Assembly: GCA_035255485.1 (NCBI GenBank)
Contig: DATEZO010000129.1
Span: forward strand, 1-37,822
Reading direction: 5' to 3'
DNA length: 37,822 nt
Source of the DNA: DATEZO01 sp035255485
GTDB taxonomy: Bacteria; Pseudomonadota; Gammaproteobacteria; Burkholderiales; Burkholderiaceae_D
A program made the position numbers and the translations under genes. Under the pieces are notes generated by a model, which did no database searches, had not been told where the DNA came from, and worked only from the letters and a program-made list of their open reading frames with translations. Each line of letters starts with the position of its first letter. Position 1 is the first letter of the stretch. Shown here one piece after another: positions 7,910 to 17,818 of the stretch.

Positions 7910-9979
7910 TTACAAGATTCGCTTTGGCGCCAGTTTCAGCAGATTTGCTTCATCAAACGACCTACTGATAAAGACCGCAGTAACAAGATCTGGACGAAGA
8001 CATGCAGAGAACTTCAACTCACTGCGCTCCGTGAAGCGCTCAATGGATGTAATCGTGACTGCTTGCTCCTCTGATTGTCGATACAGCACCGGCAGTGAAA
8101 CGCCTGGGACGGTCTCCACCCATAGATCGTCCACTCGCATGACAACGTTCTTGGCAAGCCTCACAGCTAAGGCATTGTTGACCGCGCCACCTGCGAACGT
8201 CCACCACCTAAGTCGCCCGGTCGGCAAGTGCTCTAGCAGTAAGGATCCCTGACGCTCGGGCACGGCAATCAAACTGCGAATTTCATCAAGTTGCTGTGTA
8301 CCACGTCTCGACAGTCCCAACTCCGCCTCACCCTCTTGCAGCAGCACCCTCCGCATAGCCTGACAAACGTCGAAACTCAACCAGCGCGACGTGCCCAGCC
8401 AACGAGACTTTCCCTTGTCATCCGTCGGCTCTACCGACACTGTCCGCTTAGGCCAATCCACGGACGTCACTTTCCAGCTTCGACCGCCAAGAAGAAGGAC
8501 GGTCGGTCCGTTATCTTGCCGCTGAACCGCCATTGGATCAACGTACCCGAGTTCAGTCGATCCATGTCGTGCCGACAATACCATCGGACTTGCAAAAGCC
8601 GATAACAGGTCAAGGAAGTGGCCGCGCCCAAACAATTTCTCCCCTTCCGGCCCCATCGATGCGAGGCCACTGCTGACGAAGAGAATGCCCTGTGAAACCA
8701 TGAATTCGAACACCGTTGCCACTGTCTCCAATTCAAGTTCCGGGAACTGTGTTCGCGCCATGCCAACGACCTCATGTGCCGGTATTCCAGGGCACTCCAA
8801 CACGAACGCCATCATTTGCTGTGCCACCATATGCCAAGGCATTGGAGGGGGGGTAATATGCTCTACATATTTCTCGCGCCACAGCCTGATTATTGCGCAT
8901 GCAAGAAGGAAGGCTTCATCACTGGTTGTTAGGAACAGGCAGTTACGGCGACTACCACTGCGCCGCCCGGTACGCCCCATGCGCTGCAAGAATGAAGACA
9001 CTGTGCTGGGGGAATCGATTTGAATTACGTAGTCAAGATCTCCGACGTCGATCCCCAACTCCAAAGTGCTGGTAGCGACGATGACACAGTCCTGCTCCTC
9101 AGCGAATGCAGCCTCGGCCAGTCTTCTCTCGGAAGCACTTAACGACGAATGGGAAACAAACGTGCGCGTGTTCAGAGCGCGCAGCGAGACCGCCAACTCC
9201 TCGACCTTCGAGCGGCTATCACAGAACACCAAGCGTTTCGAGCCGCGATGAAGACGCGAAATCACCGTCGCAGCGTTTGCCATCGACCCAACATGATCGA
9301 TAGTGACGTCAGCATCAGTTGTGACCGATGAGGACCCAACGATCTGTCTCTCACCCGCTCCGGCAAACCAATCCAGCAGACCATCCGGGTTGCCTACCGT
9401 GGCCGAGAGTCCAACCCGTTGAATCGGCCGCCTAGCATAGGCCTCGATACGCTTGATGACAGCACGTAGGTGCCAACCTCTGTCATCGCCCGCAAACGCG
9501 TGCAACTCATCCACGATGACTACACGTACATTAGCAAACCAAGACACCCGATCCACATTTGTCGATATGAGCATCCCTTCCAGTGACTCCGGTGTAGTCA
9601 ACAAAATATCTGGGGGCGACCGCCTGGCTCGGGCCTTTACCCCTTGCCCCACGTCACCGTGCCAGACCTGTACCGTACGTCCAACGAAGCCGGCGTAGCG
9701 CGACAGGCGCGACTCAAGGTTATTCAGCAGCGCCTTGATCGGACACACGTAGAGGACACTCGGGCCTGACCACTCCCCTGTTGCCATGCGTGACAAGACT
9801 GGAATAGTTGCAGCTTCAGTCTTGCCGCCGGCCGTCGGTGCGAGGATAAGACAATGCTTCCCTTCGAGGATTGGCGCGATCGCATCGGCTTGAGTCGAAC
9901 GCAATCCACTCCAACCCAAGGAGTTGACTATGTGATACTGCAGCGCCCCGTGTAGGCGTTCAAAGGCCTCGTCACTCAT
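7910..9979 (-). CDS. brxHI: BREX type 2 helicase BrxHI (689 aa)
   Basis: This is an Lhr-like superfamily 2 helicase. Walker A is APTAGGKT (47-54), motif II is DELH (157-160, the Lhr-type variant), motif III is LSAT (191-194) and motif VI is QRMGRTGRR (332-340), preceded by STLELGIDVGDLDYVIQID. Length and position as the last gene after brxD match BrxHI of type 2 BREX. Its role in BREX is not well defined; as a helicase it presumably remodels or translocates on DNA during modification or restriction. The gap to brxD is 27 bp, consistent with co-transcription. The stop codon faces the helicase of the opposing operon, and I see no strong hairpin terminator in the 68-bp gap. Confidence 0.9.
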   Translation of the reverse strand: MSDEAFERLHGALQYHIVNSLGWSGLRSTQADAIAPILEGKHCLILAPTAGGKTEAATIPVLSRMATGEWSGPSVLYVCPIKALLNNLESRLSRYAGFVGRTVQVWHGDVGQGVKARARRSPPDILLTTPESLEGMLISTNVDRVSWFANVRVVIVDELHAFAGDDRGWHLRAVIKRIEAYARRPIQRVGLSATVGNPDGLLDWFAGAGERQIVGSSSVTTDADVTIDHVGSMANAATVISRLHRGSKRLVFCDSRSKVEELAVSLRALNTRTFVSHSSLSASERRLAEAAFAEEQDCVIVATSTLELGIDVGDLDYVIQIDSPSTVSSFLQRMGRTGRRSGSRRNCLFLTTSDEAFLLACAIIRLWREKYVEHITPPPMPWHMVAQQMMAFVLECPGIPAHEVVGMARTQFPELELETVATVFEFMVSQGILFVSSGLASMGPEGEKLFGRGHFLDLLSAFASPMVLSARHGSTELGYVDPMAVQRQDNGPTVLLLGGRSWKVTSVDWPKRTVSVEPTDDKGKSRWLGTSRWLSFDVCQAMRRVLLQEGEAELGLSRRGTQQLDEIRSLIAVPERQGSLLLEHLPTGRLRWWTFAGGAVNNALAVRLAKNVVMRVDDLWVETVPGVSLPVLYRQSEEQAVTITSIERFTERSELKFSACLRPDLVTAVFISRSFDEANLLKLAPKRIL

Positions 9980-10006
9980 CTGCGATCACCGAAGAGGTCC
10001 AGCGGC

Positions 10007-11317
10007 TTATAGCTCGATGTCATCGACTGAGCCCACGCCAACCGATGCTCGTTCTTGCGCGTTCATCTCACTCTCCGAAATGGTCAACGCATAGTGTTTA
10101 CGGGGATCAAAATCCTCAAACTGGTCGACGCGATCCATTACATCAGCAACGAGTTTTTTCAGGAATAACCTTGGTGACACGCCGACCTTGCCACCCAGAT
10201 TTCCGGTGACAGCTTTAGCCAATGACTCGACATATGCGTCGTCAACCAACGCGCGAATCCTGCTCTCCGCGGCAGCCCCCTCGGCGTATATATCCCGCAC
10301 CTTGCGGCCAACTTCGAGAAGTGACTCAAGACCAAACGCAGGTAGACGCACCTGCACCGCCCTGGGGTTATCAAACCGCGAGTCAGTGCCGAAGTCGACA
10401 TGTAGTCGCTGTGCCAGCGGTGCCAGGCGCTGAACACCCTGGGCACCCTCATAGAACGCCTGCGTACCAGTGATTAAAAGGTACAACCCAGGAAAGTGCC
10501 CGGCGTCAATCTCGTCTATCCACTGACGCAGTGCATTCAATCCCCGCTCACGCGTGTCGGCCCGCATGCGCTGCAACGTCTCGACTTCATCCAATACGAG
10601 CAGCAACCCACCGTACCCTGAGTCACGCAGCATGGTCAGCAGGCCCGACAAGAAATTGGTTGCTCCAAAGTGGTCGATCTCACCCTTGACCCCAGCCGCT
10701 CGTCGAATAGATGCGGCGACGTTGGGCTGACCGCTGAGCCAAGCCATCAACCCATCCGCAGTAGCGTTGTCGCCCACCTGCAGCGCGCGACGATAGGCGC
10801 GTAGCGTGGCAGAAAAAGCAGGGGCGACTTTAGTCACGCTGACAAGTCTTGCTTCCATCAGCGCCTCAGTTTTTGCGAGCAATGTTGCGTCATCCGCCGG
10901 ATCGAGACTAGCGTCTTCAAGCACGTCTCGTTCCAAAGCGTAAAACCAGCCGTCAACGATGCCGCGGAATGCTCCCTCACCGCTGTCCGCTGTGGCGATG
11001 CGCTCCACCATTCGACGGTACACCGTTTCCAGGCGATGCAATGGCGTCTCTGTCTCGGAAATTTGCACCTCGCTGGTGGCCAGGCCACGAGCTCGAGCTC
11101 GTTCCTGCAGCCAGCGGCCAAAGAATGTTTTGCCGGAGCCGTATTCTCCGCGTATGGCTTTGAAAACCCCACGGCCAGCAGCCACGGCATTCAACTCATC
11201 GTCGAATGTTTCCTGAATTCGGCCATATCCCACCGCCAGTGCGTCCAAACCGGCCTTAGGTACTGTACCGCGCCTCAATGCCTCGATGACCTCGGCTCTT
11301 CGTAGGGGACTAATCAC
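10007..11317 (-). CDS. brxD: BREX system P-loop ATPase BrxD (436 aa)
   Basis: The N-terminal ATPase core has Walker A GEYGSGKT (57-64) and a Walker B strand LLLVLDEVETL (D243, E244), followed by a predominantly helical C-terminal half. The family is the BREX ATP-binding protein BrxD of type 2 systems, an AAA/STAND-like ATPase whose exact step in defence is unknown. The start is a GTG at 11317 with AGAGG 7 bases upstream; that site lies over the end of pglZ, whose stop is only 11 bp away, so the two genes are probably translationally linked. Confidence 0.9.
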   Translation of the reverse strand: MISPLRRAEVIEALRRGTVPKAGLDALAVGYGRIQETFDDELNAVAAGRGVFKAIRGEYGSGKTFFGRWLQERARARGLATSEVQISETETPLHRLETVYRRMVERIATADSGEGAFRGIVDGWFYALERDVLEDASLDPADDATLLAKTEALMEARLVSVTKVAPAFSATLRAYRRALQVGDNATADGLMAWLSGQPNVAASIRRAAGVKGEIDHFGATNFLSGLLTMLRDSGYGGLLLVLDEVETLQRMRADTRERGLNALRQWIDEIDAGHFPGLYLLITGTQAFYEGAQGVQRLAPLAQRLHVDFGTDSRFDNPRAVQVRLPAFGLESLLEVGRKVRDIYAEGAAAESRIRALVDDAYVESLAKAVTGNLGGKVGVSPRLFLKKLVADVMDRVDQFEDFDPRKHYALTISESEMNAQERASVGVGSVDDIEL

Positions 11318-11328
11318 TTGAGTGCCTC

Positions 11329-14046
11329 TTATCGCACTGTCACGCGAAATTGCCGCGACAGCAGTTCCCGGTTTAATTCCACCGTGCCAGCCGTCTCATC
11401 GAGGACAAGCACTGCGGCTTGATCCACATTGAGCACGCGTTTTGCCGCATTAACAAAACCGCTGATGCGCATCGCGGGCATGCCTAGACGCTGCGCTAGC
11501 GCTGCCTTGGACAGCTTTCCCCCACGGCTCGCTAAGGCGTCCAGCAGGGCACGCACATCGGCATCTGCAGGAGCCACTCGTGCCGCAAGTGCCTTTTGCG
11601 CAATGTAGGCGGGTGAAGCCTGAAGTGCGTCAATCCAATGCATACCGGGCGTCGGTGCCGCTACAGGAGCATCCCCGCCGAAAAGATCTGGCTGCGGTAT
11701 GGCAACAGTTTTCTGCTTTGGAGGCTTTGGAACAAACGCCGGCGATTCAGTAGCCATTGCAGGCGCCACGGTCTCCAGCGGAGACCACCATTCCGGCTGC
11801 TGTGCAGCTGCCACGTCCCAGCCCTTCAGTACCATATTACGTGGTGCAAAAACACTGAGCGGCACAACGACTTCCTGTGCTGAGACACCACCGTGATAGC
11901 CATTCTTCTTGGCCCCGTGACGCACCCGCTCCGACCAGGAGCACACTACTGTGTTTCCGGTTGACGTCTTCACGCGGCCGCCTTCAAAGGTGAGTTCACT
12001 CTCCTCTAGAGTGCCCGACGGCAGACGCCAGCGATCACCTTCACCTTGACCACGCTGAACAGTGCCGTCGTCGATCACATGCCCGTGGTCGGCCGTGACA
12101 ATCACTATTCTTCGTGCCCTACGTGCTTCACTGAGCAATGGCCCGAGCAATCGAAGGTCATCCACAGTCCAACGAACATGTATCTGGTTCGAACCGCTCA
12201 GGTGGTCATCTACGGCGTTGTAAACGACGGCCACTACCTTTTGCTGTACTGATGCAAGAGTATCGCGCACCGTGCTTGACAAGCCTTCGGAGTCGGCAAG
12301 ATCCCCTTTATGGAAAACGATCGGGGCTGAGCCTGTATGAGATGTATTCACAAGCGAGCCATTCGCCGAGAACGCAGCCTTTTCCTGCGGCGCTGCGCCG
12401 ATAGACAAGCGACCGGACAACAGGCTTGTGCGACTCACTTCAGTGATCGTCGGCAGTGCTGCTATACCCACTGCAAGCTTCGGTGGCGGCCCCGCGACAT
12501 ATTCATCCCACCCTAATGCATCAAAATCTTCGCACAGCTCCCGGAAAATGCTGTAACTCAGACCATCCGCAACTAACAAAAGAACGGGTGCCTGCTGCGC
12601 CAACGGGGCAACTAGTCGTTCGATAATCGCCTCCACCGGCATACATGCTGTTTCAGCGCGCGGCTCTCTATTCCATGCCTGCAGTGCTTTAGCGAAGGAA
12701 TGGTTGAACACTTCGGCCTTCGAGCGCGCCGCTTCGCGGAGGGCAACGAAGGCGGAAGAAAGATCAGGCAAGTCGTCTCCACCGATCAGTTTGAATCGCG
12801 CCCAGTCAACAAATGCCCCTTCGCGGGCATACAAATGTGCTAACTCTGCAAATGTTAGTGCCGGTCGACTCTCGCGTGTCTTGACCCCGAGCTGATCGGT
12901 CATCATCCAGCGGCAAAGGCGCACCGCCATTTTCACACGAAGCATGCGCGTGCTCGCCACGTCTGCATGTGCATGCTTCATAGCCAAATCAGCAGCCCGT
13001 TCAATGTTCCGAATATGCGCAGTTGACGGATCAGCAACAAATGCTTTCAGCGCCTCGGCCAACAGTCCAAGCCTTTGCTCCAACCCCAACGGTAGAACGT
13101 CGCTGAGGTGTGCATACGTGTCCACATGCAGCTCGCGTAACAACGATTCAGCACGTTCCGATACGGCATGGCGCAGAGCCGGAGTCAAAGTCTTCAAGCA
13201 CGCTCCCGCCTCATTGGCCCACATACGCCCTTCGGCAATACCAATTCTTTTGTCGCCCATGAACCGCTCCAGCCGTATCGCGGCCGCAGCAAGGTCATGA
13301 ATTCCCTCACCAAGTGGGGAAAGCACCACCCCACAAACCAAACCGAGAGGCACAGCATCGAGCGTATTGCCGGCCATTACGCAGCGCATAACGAGGGCAC
13401 CTACAGCCCCGGCGGAGTCGCTGAGCCAAGCCGCAATCTGCGGTTTCGCAGGATCAGGCAAATCGGCAAACAGCCCTCCTGAATCGGCTCCAAGTGACCA
13501 GTTTAATAGCATCGCGGCATCTGGCCTGGATGCATCCAAGGTCAAACAGCGGCCTAGGACATACCGCCATGCCGTATCCATATCCAAAAAACCATTTGGC
13601 ACGGGCGGATAAACGCCCATACTTGCCTGCTCCACCAGCAATTGGGCCATCCAGCGAAAACGACTGAGTCGCGCATCAATTTCATGCGCCTTAAAGAGCT
13701 GCTGCACCATGCCCCAAGCGTCGGGCTGGAGCACCTGTGTGCGCGCCAACCGTGCGACGACATCCTCCCCAAGGTCACGAGTGACCAATGGCGTCAGCAA
13801 AATGAGCCCCAGGGCAGCTTGCTCGTTAGCCGCATCGTCCAACGCGGACAGCGCCTCTCTCGCCATCAACTGGCTTTCGCACCAACGCAGTTGGAACTGT
13901 CTGCCCGTCAGAATGATGGATTCAGGCCACGCAGCCCTGGTCTTAGCCTGGATGGCGATGACCTTGGCATCACTCACTCGCTCGAGCACCGCGAGCGCCT
14001 GAGCCTCAATCTGGGGCACTGACAAGGGTCCGGCTACCCCGCTCAC
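11329..14046 (-). CDS. pglZ: BREX type 2 alkaline phosphatase-superfamily protein PglZ (905 aa)
   Basis: PglZ is the hallmark BREX protein. The alkaline phosphatase-like domain lies in the middle. It shows LLLVADGLSYS (metal-binding D494), the nucleophile region TEVSRTSLLSG (about 535-544), a VYNAVDDH segment, and VTADHGH (D653, H654, H656), with YHGG downstream. The N-terminal half is helical, and the C-terminal 150 residues follow a proline-containing linker. In the Streptomyces Pgl system PglZ counteracts toxicity of PglX; it may act as a nuclease or phosphatase in restriction. The start is a GTG at 14046 with TAGGAG 6 bases upstream; it overlaps the pglY stop by four bases (GTGA), a sign of translational coupling. 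Confidence 0.93.
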   Translation of the reverse strand: MSGVAGPLSVPQIEAQALAVLERVSDAKVIAIQAKTRAAWPESIILTGRQFQLRWCESQLMAREALSALDDAANEQAALGLILLTPLVTRDLGEDVVARLARTQVLQPDAWGMVQQLFKAHEIDARLSRFRWMAQLLVEQASMGVYPPVPNGFLDMDTAWRYVLGRCLTLDASRPDAAMLLNWSLGADSGGLFADLPDPAKPQIAAWLSDSAGAVGALVMRCVMAGNTLDAVPLGLVCGVVLSPLGEGIHDLAAAAIRLERFMGDKRIGIAEGRMWANEAGACLKTLTPALRHAVSERAESLLRELHVDTYAHLSDVLPLGLEQRLGLLAEALKAFVADPSTAHIRNIERAADLAMKHAHADVASTRMLRVKMAVRLCRWMMTDQLGVKTRESRPALTFAELAHLYAREGAFVDWARFKLIGGDDLPDLSSAFVALREAARSKAEVFNHSFAKALQAWNREPRAETACMPVEAIIERLVAPLAQQAPVLLLVADGLSYSIFRELCEDFDALGWDEYVAGPPPKLAVGIAALPTITEVSRTSLLSGRLSIGAAPQEKAAFSANGSLVNTSHTGSAPIVFHKGDLADSEGLSSTVRDTLASVQQKVVAVVYNAVDDHLSGSNQIHVRWTVDDLRLLGPLLSEARRARRIVIVTADHGHVIDDGTVQRGQGEGDRWRLPSGTLEESELTFEGGRVKTSTGNTVVCSWSERVRHGAKKNGYHGGVSAQEVVVPLSVFAPRNMVLKGWDVAAAQQPEWWSPLETVAPAMATESPAFVPKPPKQKTVAIPQPDLFGGDAPVAAPTPGMHWIDALQASPAYIAQKALAARVAPADADVRALLDALASRGGKLSKAALAQRLGMPAMRISGFVNAAKRVLNVDQAAVLVLDETAGTVELNRELLSRQFRVTVR

Positions 14047-17000
14047 TTGCTGCTCCTACGCTTTTCCAATCGCCACGAAATTGAAAGCCGCAGATCCGTG
14101 TCACTGTCCAGCTTGGCGTGGAGGTCATCTAGCAACTCGAGAGCTTGCGCGCTCTCGAGATCCGCAGCGGCAGACTCCTGCACTACGACCGACGGTATGG
14201 GCGCAACATCTCCCTGTGGTACTGGCGCCGTCCCTGTCGGAGGCAACGGCGGCGTCGCCTGGCCTGTCGGCGCAGTCGGAGAAATTGGCGATAGCGGTGT
14301 CGGCGCCGGTGGCGGTGCTGCAGTGAGCAACCGTACTGCCCTGCTGCGCTGGTCGTCGAGTGTTCCTTTGAGCCCCATCACATGTTCGTCAGCGGCCAAA
14401 ACTTCGCTCACTTTGGCCACTATCGCCTGCGCTGCCGATTTCCGCTCGTCGGCGAGCGCCTTCATAGCATCGAAGATTTCCCAGGCTGCAGTACGCGCCG
14501 TTTCGTCCAGTTCACGTGCTTTCGCCAAGGTCTGGCGCATGGCGACCTCAGAGGTTTCAATCGTTGATTGAGCGAGCGTCACTATGACTGCGGCACCATT
14601 CGCGCTTATTAGACCAGCAACCAATGCCAACGCGGAGCGCGCTGTTTGCAGGCGTTGGTTTCCGCCAGAAGTTGAAGTCGAGAACAAGGCAGATTTTTCG
14701 TTCAATGTTTTGACAAGGCTACTTACCGGCTCACGCACTTCGCGTGCCTTGCTTAGAACTTCTTCAACCAGCTTGGCGACGTTACCCGCGTTGCGCGATG
14801 TGGGAATGGTCAACCCGAACAAAGTTGCTGCACGCTTGCAGGCAGTCTCCCAGTCTCCCAGTTCAGGCAGAGTTTGTTCACGCAGTTCCAGATCGTCAGG
14901 CAGTTGGTCGATGCTAGGCGTGTAAGGTACATTTCCCCGGACAAAGCTTCGGTTAGTTTGCCCAGCGAATGTGAGAATGATCAGATTTTGCACCTCTGCA
15001 GGGAGCCCCATTGCCAGCGGCTCATCCATCCATTTGCGCAAGTTACCTACCGTGAACGCCGCACCATCCTTCGCCTGCGAGCGTAAGAAGTGCGAGCGCC
15101 AATAGTCGTCTAGTACGAAGTGCGTTTCACCCGTCTTGCCGAGTTGCACCGGATCAGCAATCGAACGAATCAGCTGCCGCACAGCTCGATCGCCGACAAG
15201 TGCACGCCCGTCGCTGGTCCCGATAGCACGTTCCAGTTCCGGCCATACCTTCTTCACAGCGGCCGATTTCACCTCAACATCGAAGACTGGGTGTGCTGGG
15301 AACTGATGCCTGAAAAGCTGATCGAGTAATGCCTCGAAGGCCGATTTCAGGTTTGCGCCCACTGGCGGCTGCGGAGTCAACGTTCGGTCCAAGGATCGGA
15401 ACTGGTCTTCTGGGGCCAAGGGGTTCACCACCGCATCACGAGAGTCCCCAGCAATACCATAGGCCACCTCTAGGTACTGTCGAACACGCTGCTGCAATTG
15501 GTCACGCTGATTCTTCAGCAGTGCTTGCGCCGGCCCTCGATCCACCAACGCTAAGTGTGAAGCCAGTTCATTAAAACGCTCACCGGTAAGGATGTAGTCC
15601 AACACGACCAATCGCCCCAAGTCATGTTGCGCCTTCGCGCTAAAGAAAGACGGCATCCATACCAGGGTCTGCGTATCATCACCCTGGTATGCGGCCAAAC
15701 GAGCTAGGTCGTCAGCGGGAGTGAATTTCTGGTCGTCAAAAGGAAAGTCGATCACCACGGTCCAAGAGCCTGGGCGTCCCCGGAGCTTCTCGTCCGACAT
15801 TTCTCGTACATTCTCGTAAAGTACCTCTACCTCACGGCGCGTACCACGCCACTGCACCGGATAGGTGGCGAACAAGTCGTTGGTGTCAGTTACACCGAGT
15901 TGCTCAAAGAGCATTTCGCGTATGCGACGCCGCCGATTTCCCGGATTGTCACTGGAAGCGGCTGGGCCGCGCACGATCGGCTCAATATCCACCCCCGTGA
16001 CCTGGATCGAAATCAAGGAGTTCGTGTCATCTGTGACCTTGATCTCTCCGATGTCGGCCGCCCACTCCTTACACTTGCGGAGGACGTCCTGCGTCTCACG
16101 GCCCGGTATCGGCGACCGGATCGTGCCATGGTTCAGCGCTGCAAGTCGTTGCGCAGTCAATGCTTTAAGCGAATCCACTTCCGGCACCAACGCACTTAGC
16201 AGCAGCGTCTTGATCAGCCGTGCATCGTTGCGCAGCAGCCTACCCTTAGCCGGATCAGCGTCGCCGATGCGAATGTTTTCCCAAGTAACACCGTGTTGCC
16301 GTTCCAGATGGGGCAGTAGCTTCTGCTTGTAGAGCCGCTTGGCGTTATCGAAGTGGATACGCATCGCTTCCGAGAACGGCTCATCACCATCGGCGATCAC
16401 GTCGAACAGGTCACCTACCGGAATGATCTGTCCCAATTCCAAGTCGTCGCGCCGGTCCACCAGCAGTTGCAGCATGAGTTTCAACGCGGTACGCTCGCGC
16501 TGAAGTGCGGCCGAAACGGCAATTAAGGTCTGTACCAATGCTGGGCTGAACGGATAGACCTTACGGAACATTTCCTTGTCCGCAGTCTCCGTCAGTAATG
16601 TGTTCCAGACCTCGGGCCGGACCTTCTGGAATTCATCAAAGGCATTGCTTAAGGTCTGGCGAGCTGCCTCGGAAACAGGCCGAAGTACGCGCTTCTCTGC
16701 GATCGCGGGCAGGTTACGATCCTCTAGTGTGATGCGATGGAATCGTGCCTCCCAATGGCGCAACACGTCGCTGAACTGCAATTGCAGAGAACCGGCCAAG
16801 TTTTCGCCCACCAACTCCCGGAGATCACGCTGGCGCGCTACGAAGCTCACCAGCGGAATCGGTCTGTCAGCATTGCCGGCTTCCACTAGCTTCACAAGCT
16901 TGGTGCCTTCGCTACTGACAAAGCTTACATCGGCGGCCCGGCTCGCTAGCCATAGGATTAGCTCGTCCAGGAACAGGATCACGGCGTCGTAGCCCAGCTC

Positions 17001-17771
17001 TTTGGCATGGCGGCTCATAATACTGAGTCCGTCGTCGAGCGGCACAAAAGCTTCTCCGCGACTTTCGGCCATATCAGCGACGGACGTGAAGTAACAACTG
17101 ATCAAATCGCCAACTAACCGCACACGGTCATCCCCGCTGGGCGGCTCCAGCATCGCGGCCTCGAAGCTTGCTGCATCCCACCCACCGCTCAATTCACCCC
17201 AACCCGAGTCACTGGTGCCAATTCCTGAGCCCGCGTTCAGATCGCGGAAAAAAGCCTCGTCGCCAATGCGTTTGCGCATACGCACAGCGTCTTCGAATAG
17301 ACGCTCCGACAGATAGAAACCCGGTACCGGTGCATCGGGATGCCGCGCGCGTACAAATTCTGCATAGCCGCCCAGGATGGCCGACTCCATGCTGCGTGCA
17401 CCGATCATATGATAGGGCACGAGCAAGAACTTACGGCCCTGCGTCCATCCGTTGTGCTGAGCCACGACGTTGGCCAATTCGGGAATAGAGCGTGCCGATA
17501 CATTGTTATCGAGCAACAAATTCAGAACCGCCATGAAGTGGCTTTTACCAGCGCCGAAGCTGCCGTGTAGATAAGCTGCCTTACTGCCCCCTCCCTGAAC
17601 GGCCTGCTTGATGAATGTCAACGCATCGTTAAAACAAGCATTGAGCTGCTGTGTCACTACGTAGTCGCGCAGTGTTGCCTCCGCATGCGCCACTCCATCG
17701 GCAAGCTTCAGTACGAAGTCACCTTGATGCACCTGCTCAGGAATGGTTATCAGTTCTTTTATTAGGGTCAT
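14043..17771 (-). CDS. pglY: BREX type 2 large ATPase PglY (1242 aa)
   Basis: This is a large P-loop ATPase of the PglY/BrxC type (DUF6079). Walker A is GSFGAGKS (70-77) and Walker B is AVILFLDELILWL (D269, E270). Helical regions follow, and a proline-rich stretch lies at about residues 1145-1195, before a short C-terminal helix. The start at 17771 (MTLIKELITIPEQV) is chosen because family similarity begins there; an upstream in-frame ATG at 17870 would place its first residues inside pglX. The gap to pglX is 47 bp and the stop overlaps pglZ by four bases. In BREX this ATPase is essential for defence and is thought to form assemblies with DNA and PglX/PglZ. The proline-rich linker probably varies among homologues. 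Confidence 0.9.
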   Translation of the reverse strand: MTLIKELITIPEQVHQGDFVLKLADGVAHAEATLRDYVVTQQLNACFNDALTFIKQAVQGGGSKAAYLHGSFGAGKSHFMAVLNLLLDNNVSARSIPELANVVAQHNGWTQGRKFLLVPYHMIGARSMESAILGGYAEFVRARHPDAPVPGFYLSERLFEDAVRMRKRIGDEAFFRDLNAGSGIGTSDSGWGELSGGWDAASFEAAMLEPPSGDDRVRLVGDLISCYFTSVADMAESRGEAFVPLDDGLSIMSRHAKELGYDAVILFLDELILWLASRAADVSFVSSEGTKLVKLVEAGNADRPIPLVSFVARQRDLRELVGENLAGSLQLQFSDVLRHWEARFHRITLEDRNLPAIAEKRVLRPVSEAARQTLSNAFDEFQKVRPEVWNTLLTETADKEMFRKVYPFSPALVQTLIAVSAALQRERTALKLMLQLLVDRRDDLELGQIIPVGDLFDVIADGDEPFSEAMRIHFDNAKRLYKQKLLPHLERQHGVTWENIRIGDADPAKGRLLRNDARLIKTLLLSALVPEVDSLKALTAQRLAALNHGTIRSPIPGRETQDVLRKCKEWAADIGEIKVTDDTNSLISIQVTGVDIEPIVRGPAASSDNPGNRRRRIREMLFEQLGVTDTNDLFATYPVQWRGTRREVEVLYENVREMSDEKLRGRPGSWTVVIDFPFDDQKFTPADDLARLAAYQGDDTQTLVWMPSFFSAKAQHDLGRLVVLDYILTGERFNELASHLALVDRGPAQALLKNQRDQLQQRVRQYLEVAYGIAGDSRDAVVNPLAPEDQFRSLDRTLTPQPPVGANLKSAFEALLDQLFRHQFPAHPVFDVEVKSAAVKKVWPELERAIGTSDGRALVGDRAVRQLIRSIADPVQLGKTGETHFVLDDYWRSHFLRSQAKDGAAFTVGNLRKWMDEPLAMGLPAEVQNLIILTFAGQTNRSFVRGNVPYTPSIDQLPDDLELREQTLPELGDWETACKRAATLFGLTIPTSRNAGNVAKLVEEVLSKAREVREPVSSLVKTLNEKSALFSTSTSGGNQRLQTARSALALVAGLISANGAAVIVTLAQSTIETSEVAMRQTLAKARELDETARTAAWEIFDAMKALADERKSAAQAIVAKVSEVLAADEHVMGLKGTLDDQRSRAVRLLTAAPPPAPTPLSPISPTAPTGQATPPLPPTGTAPVPQGDVAPIPSVVVQESAAADLESAQALELLDDLHAKLDSDTDLRLSISWRLEKRRSSK

Positions 17772-17818
17772 GGCGTCGTTCTCTCTGTGTCTCGCTCTTA
17801 TTCGAGGCGTTGTTTGGT

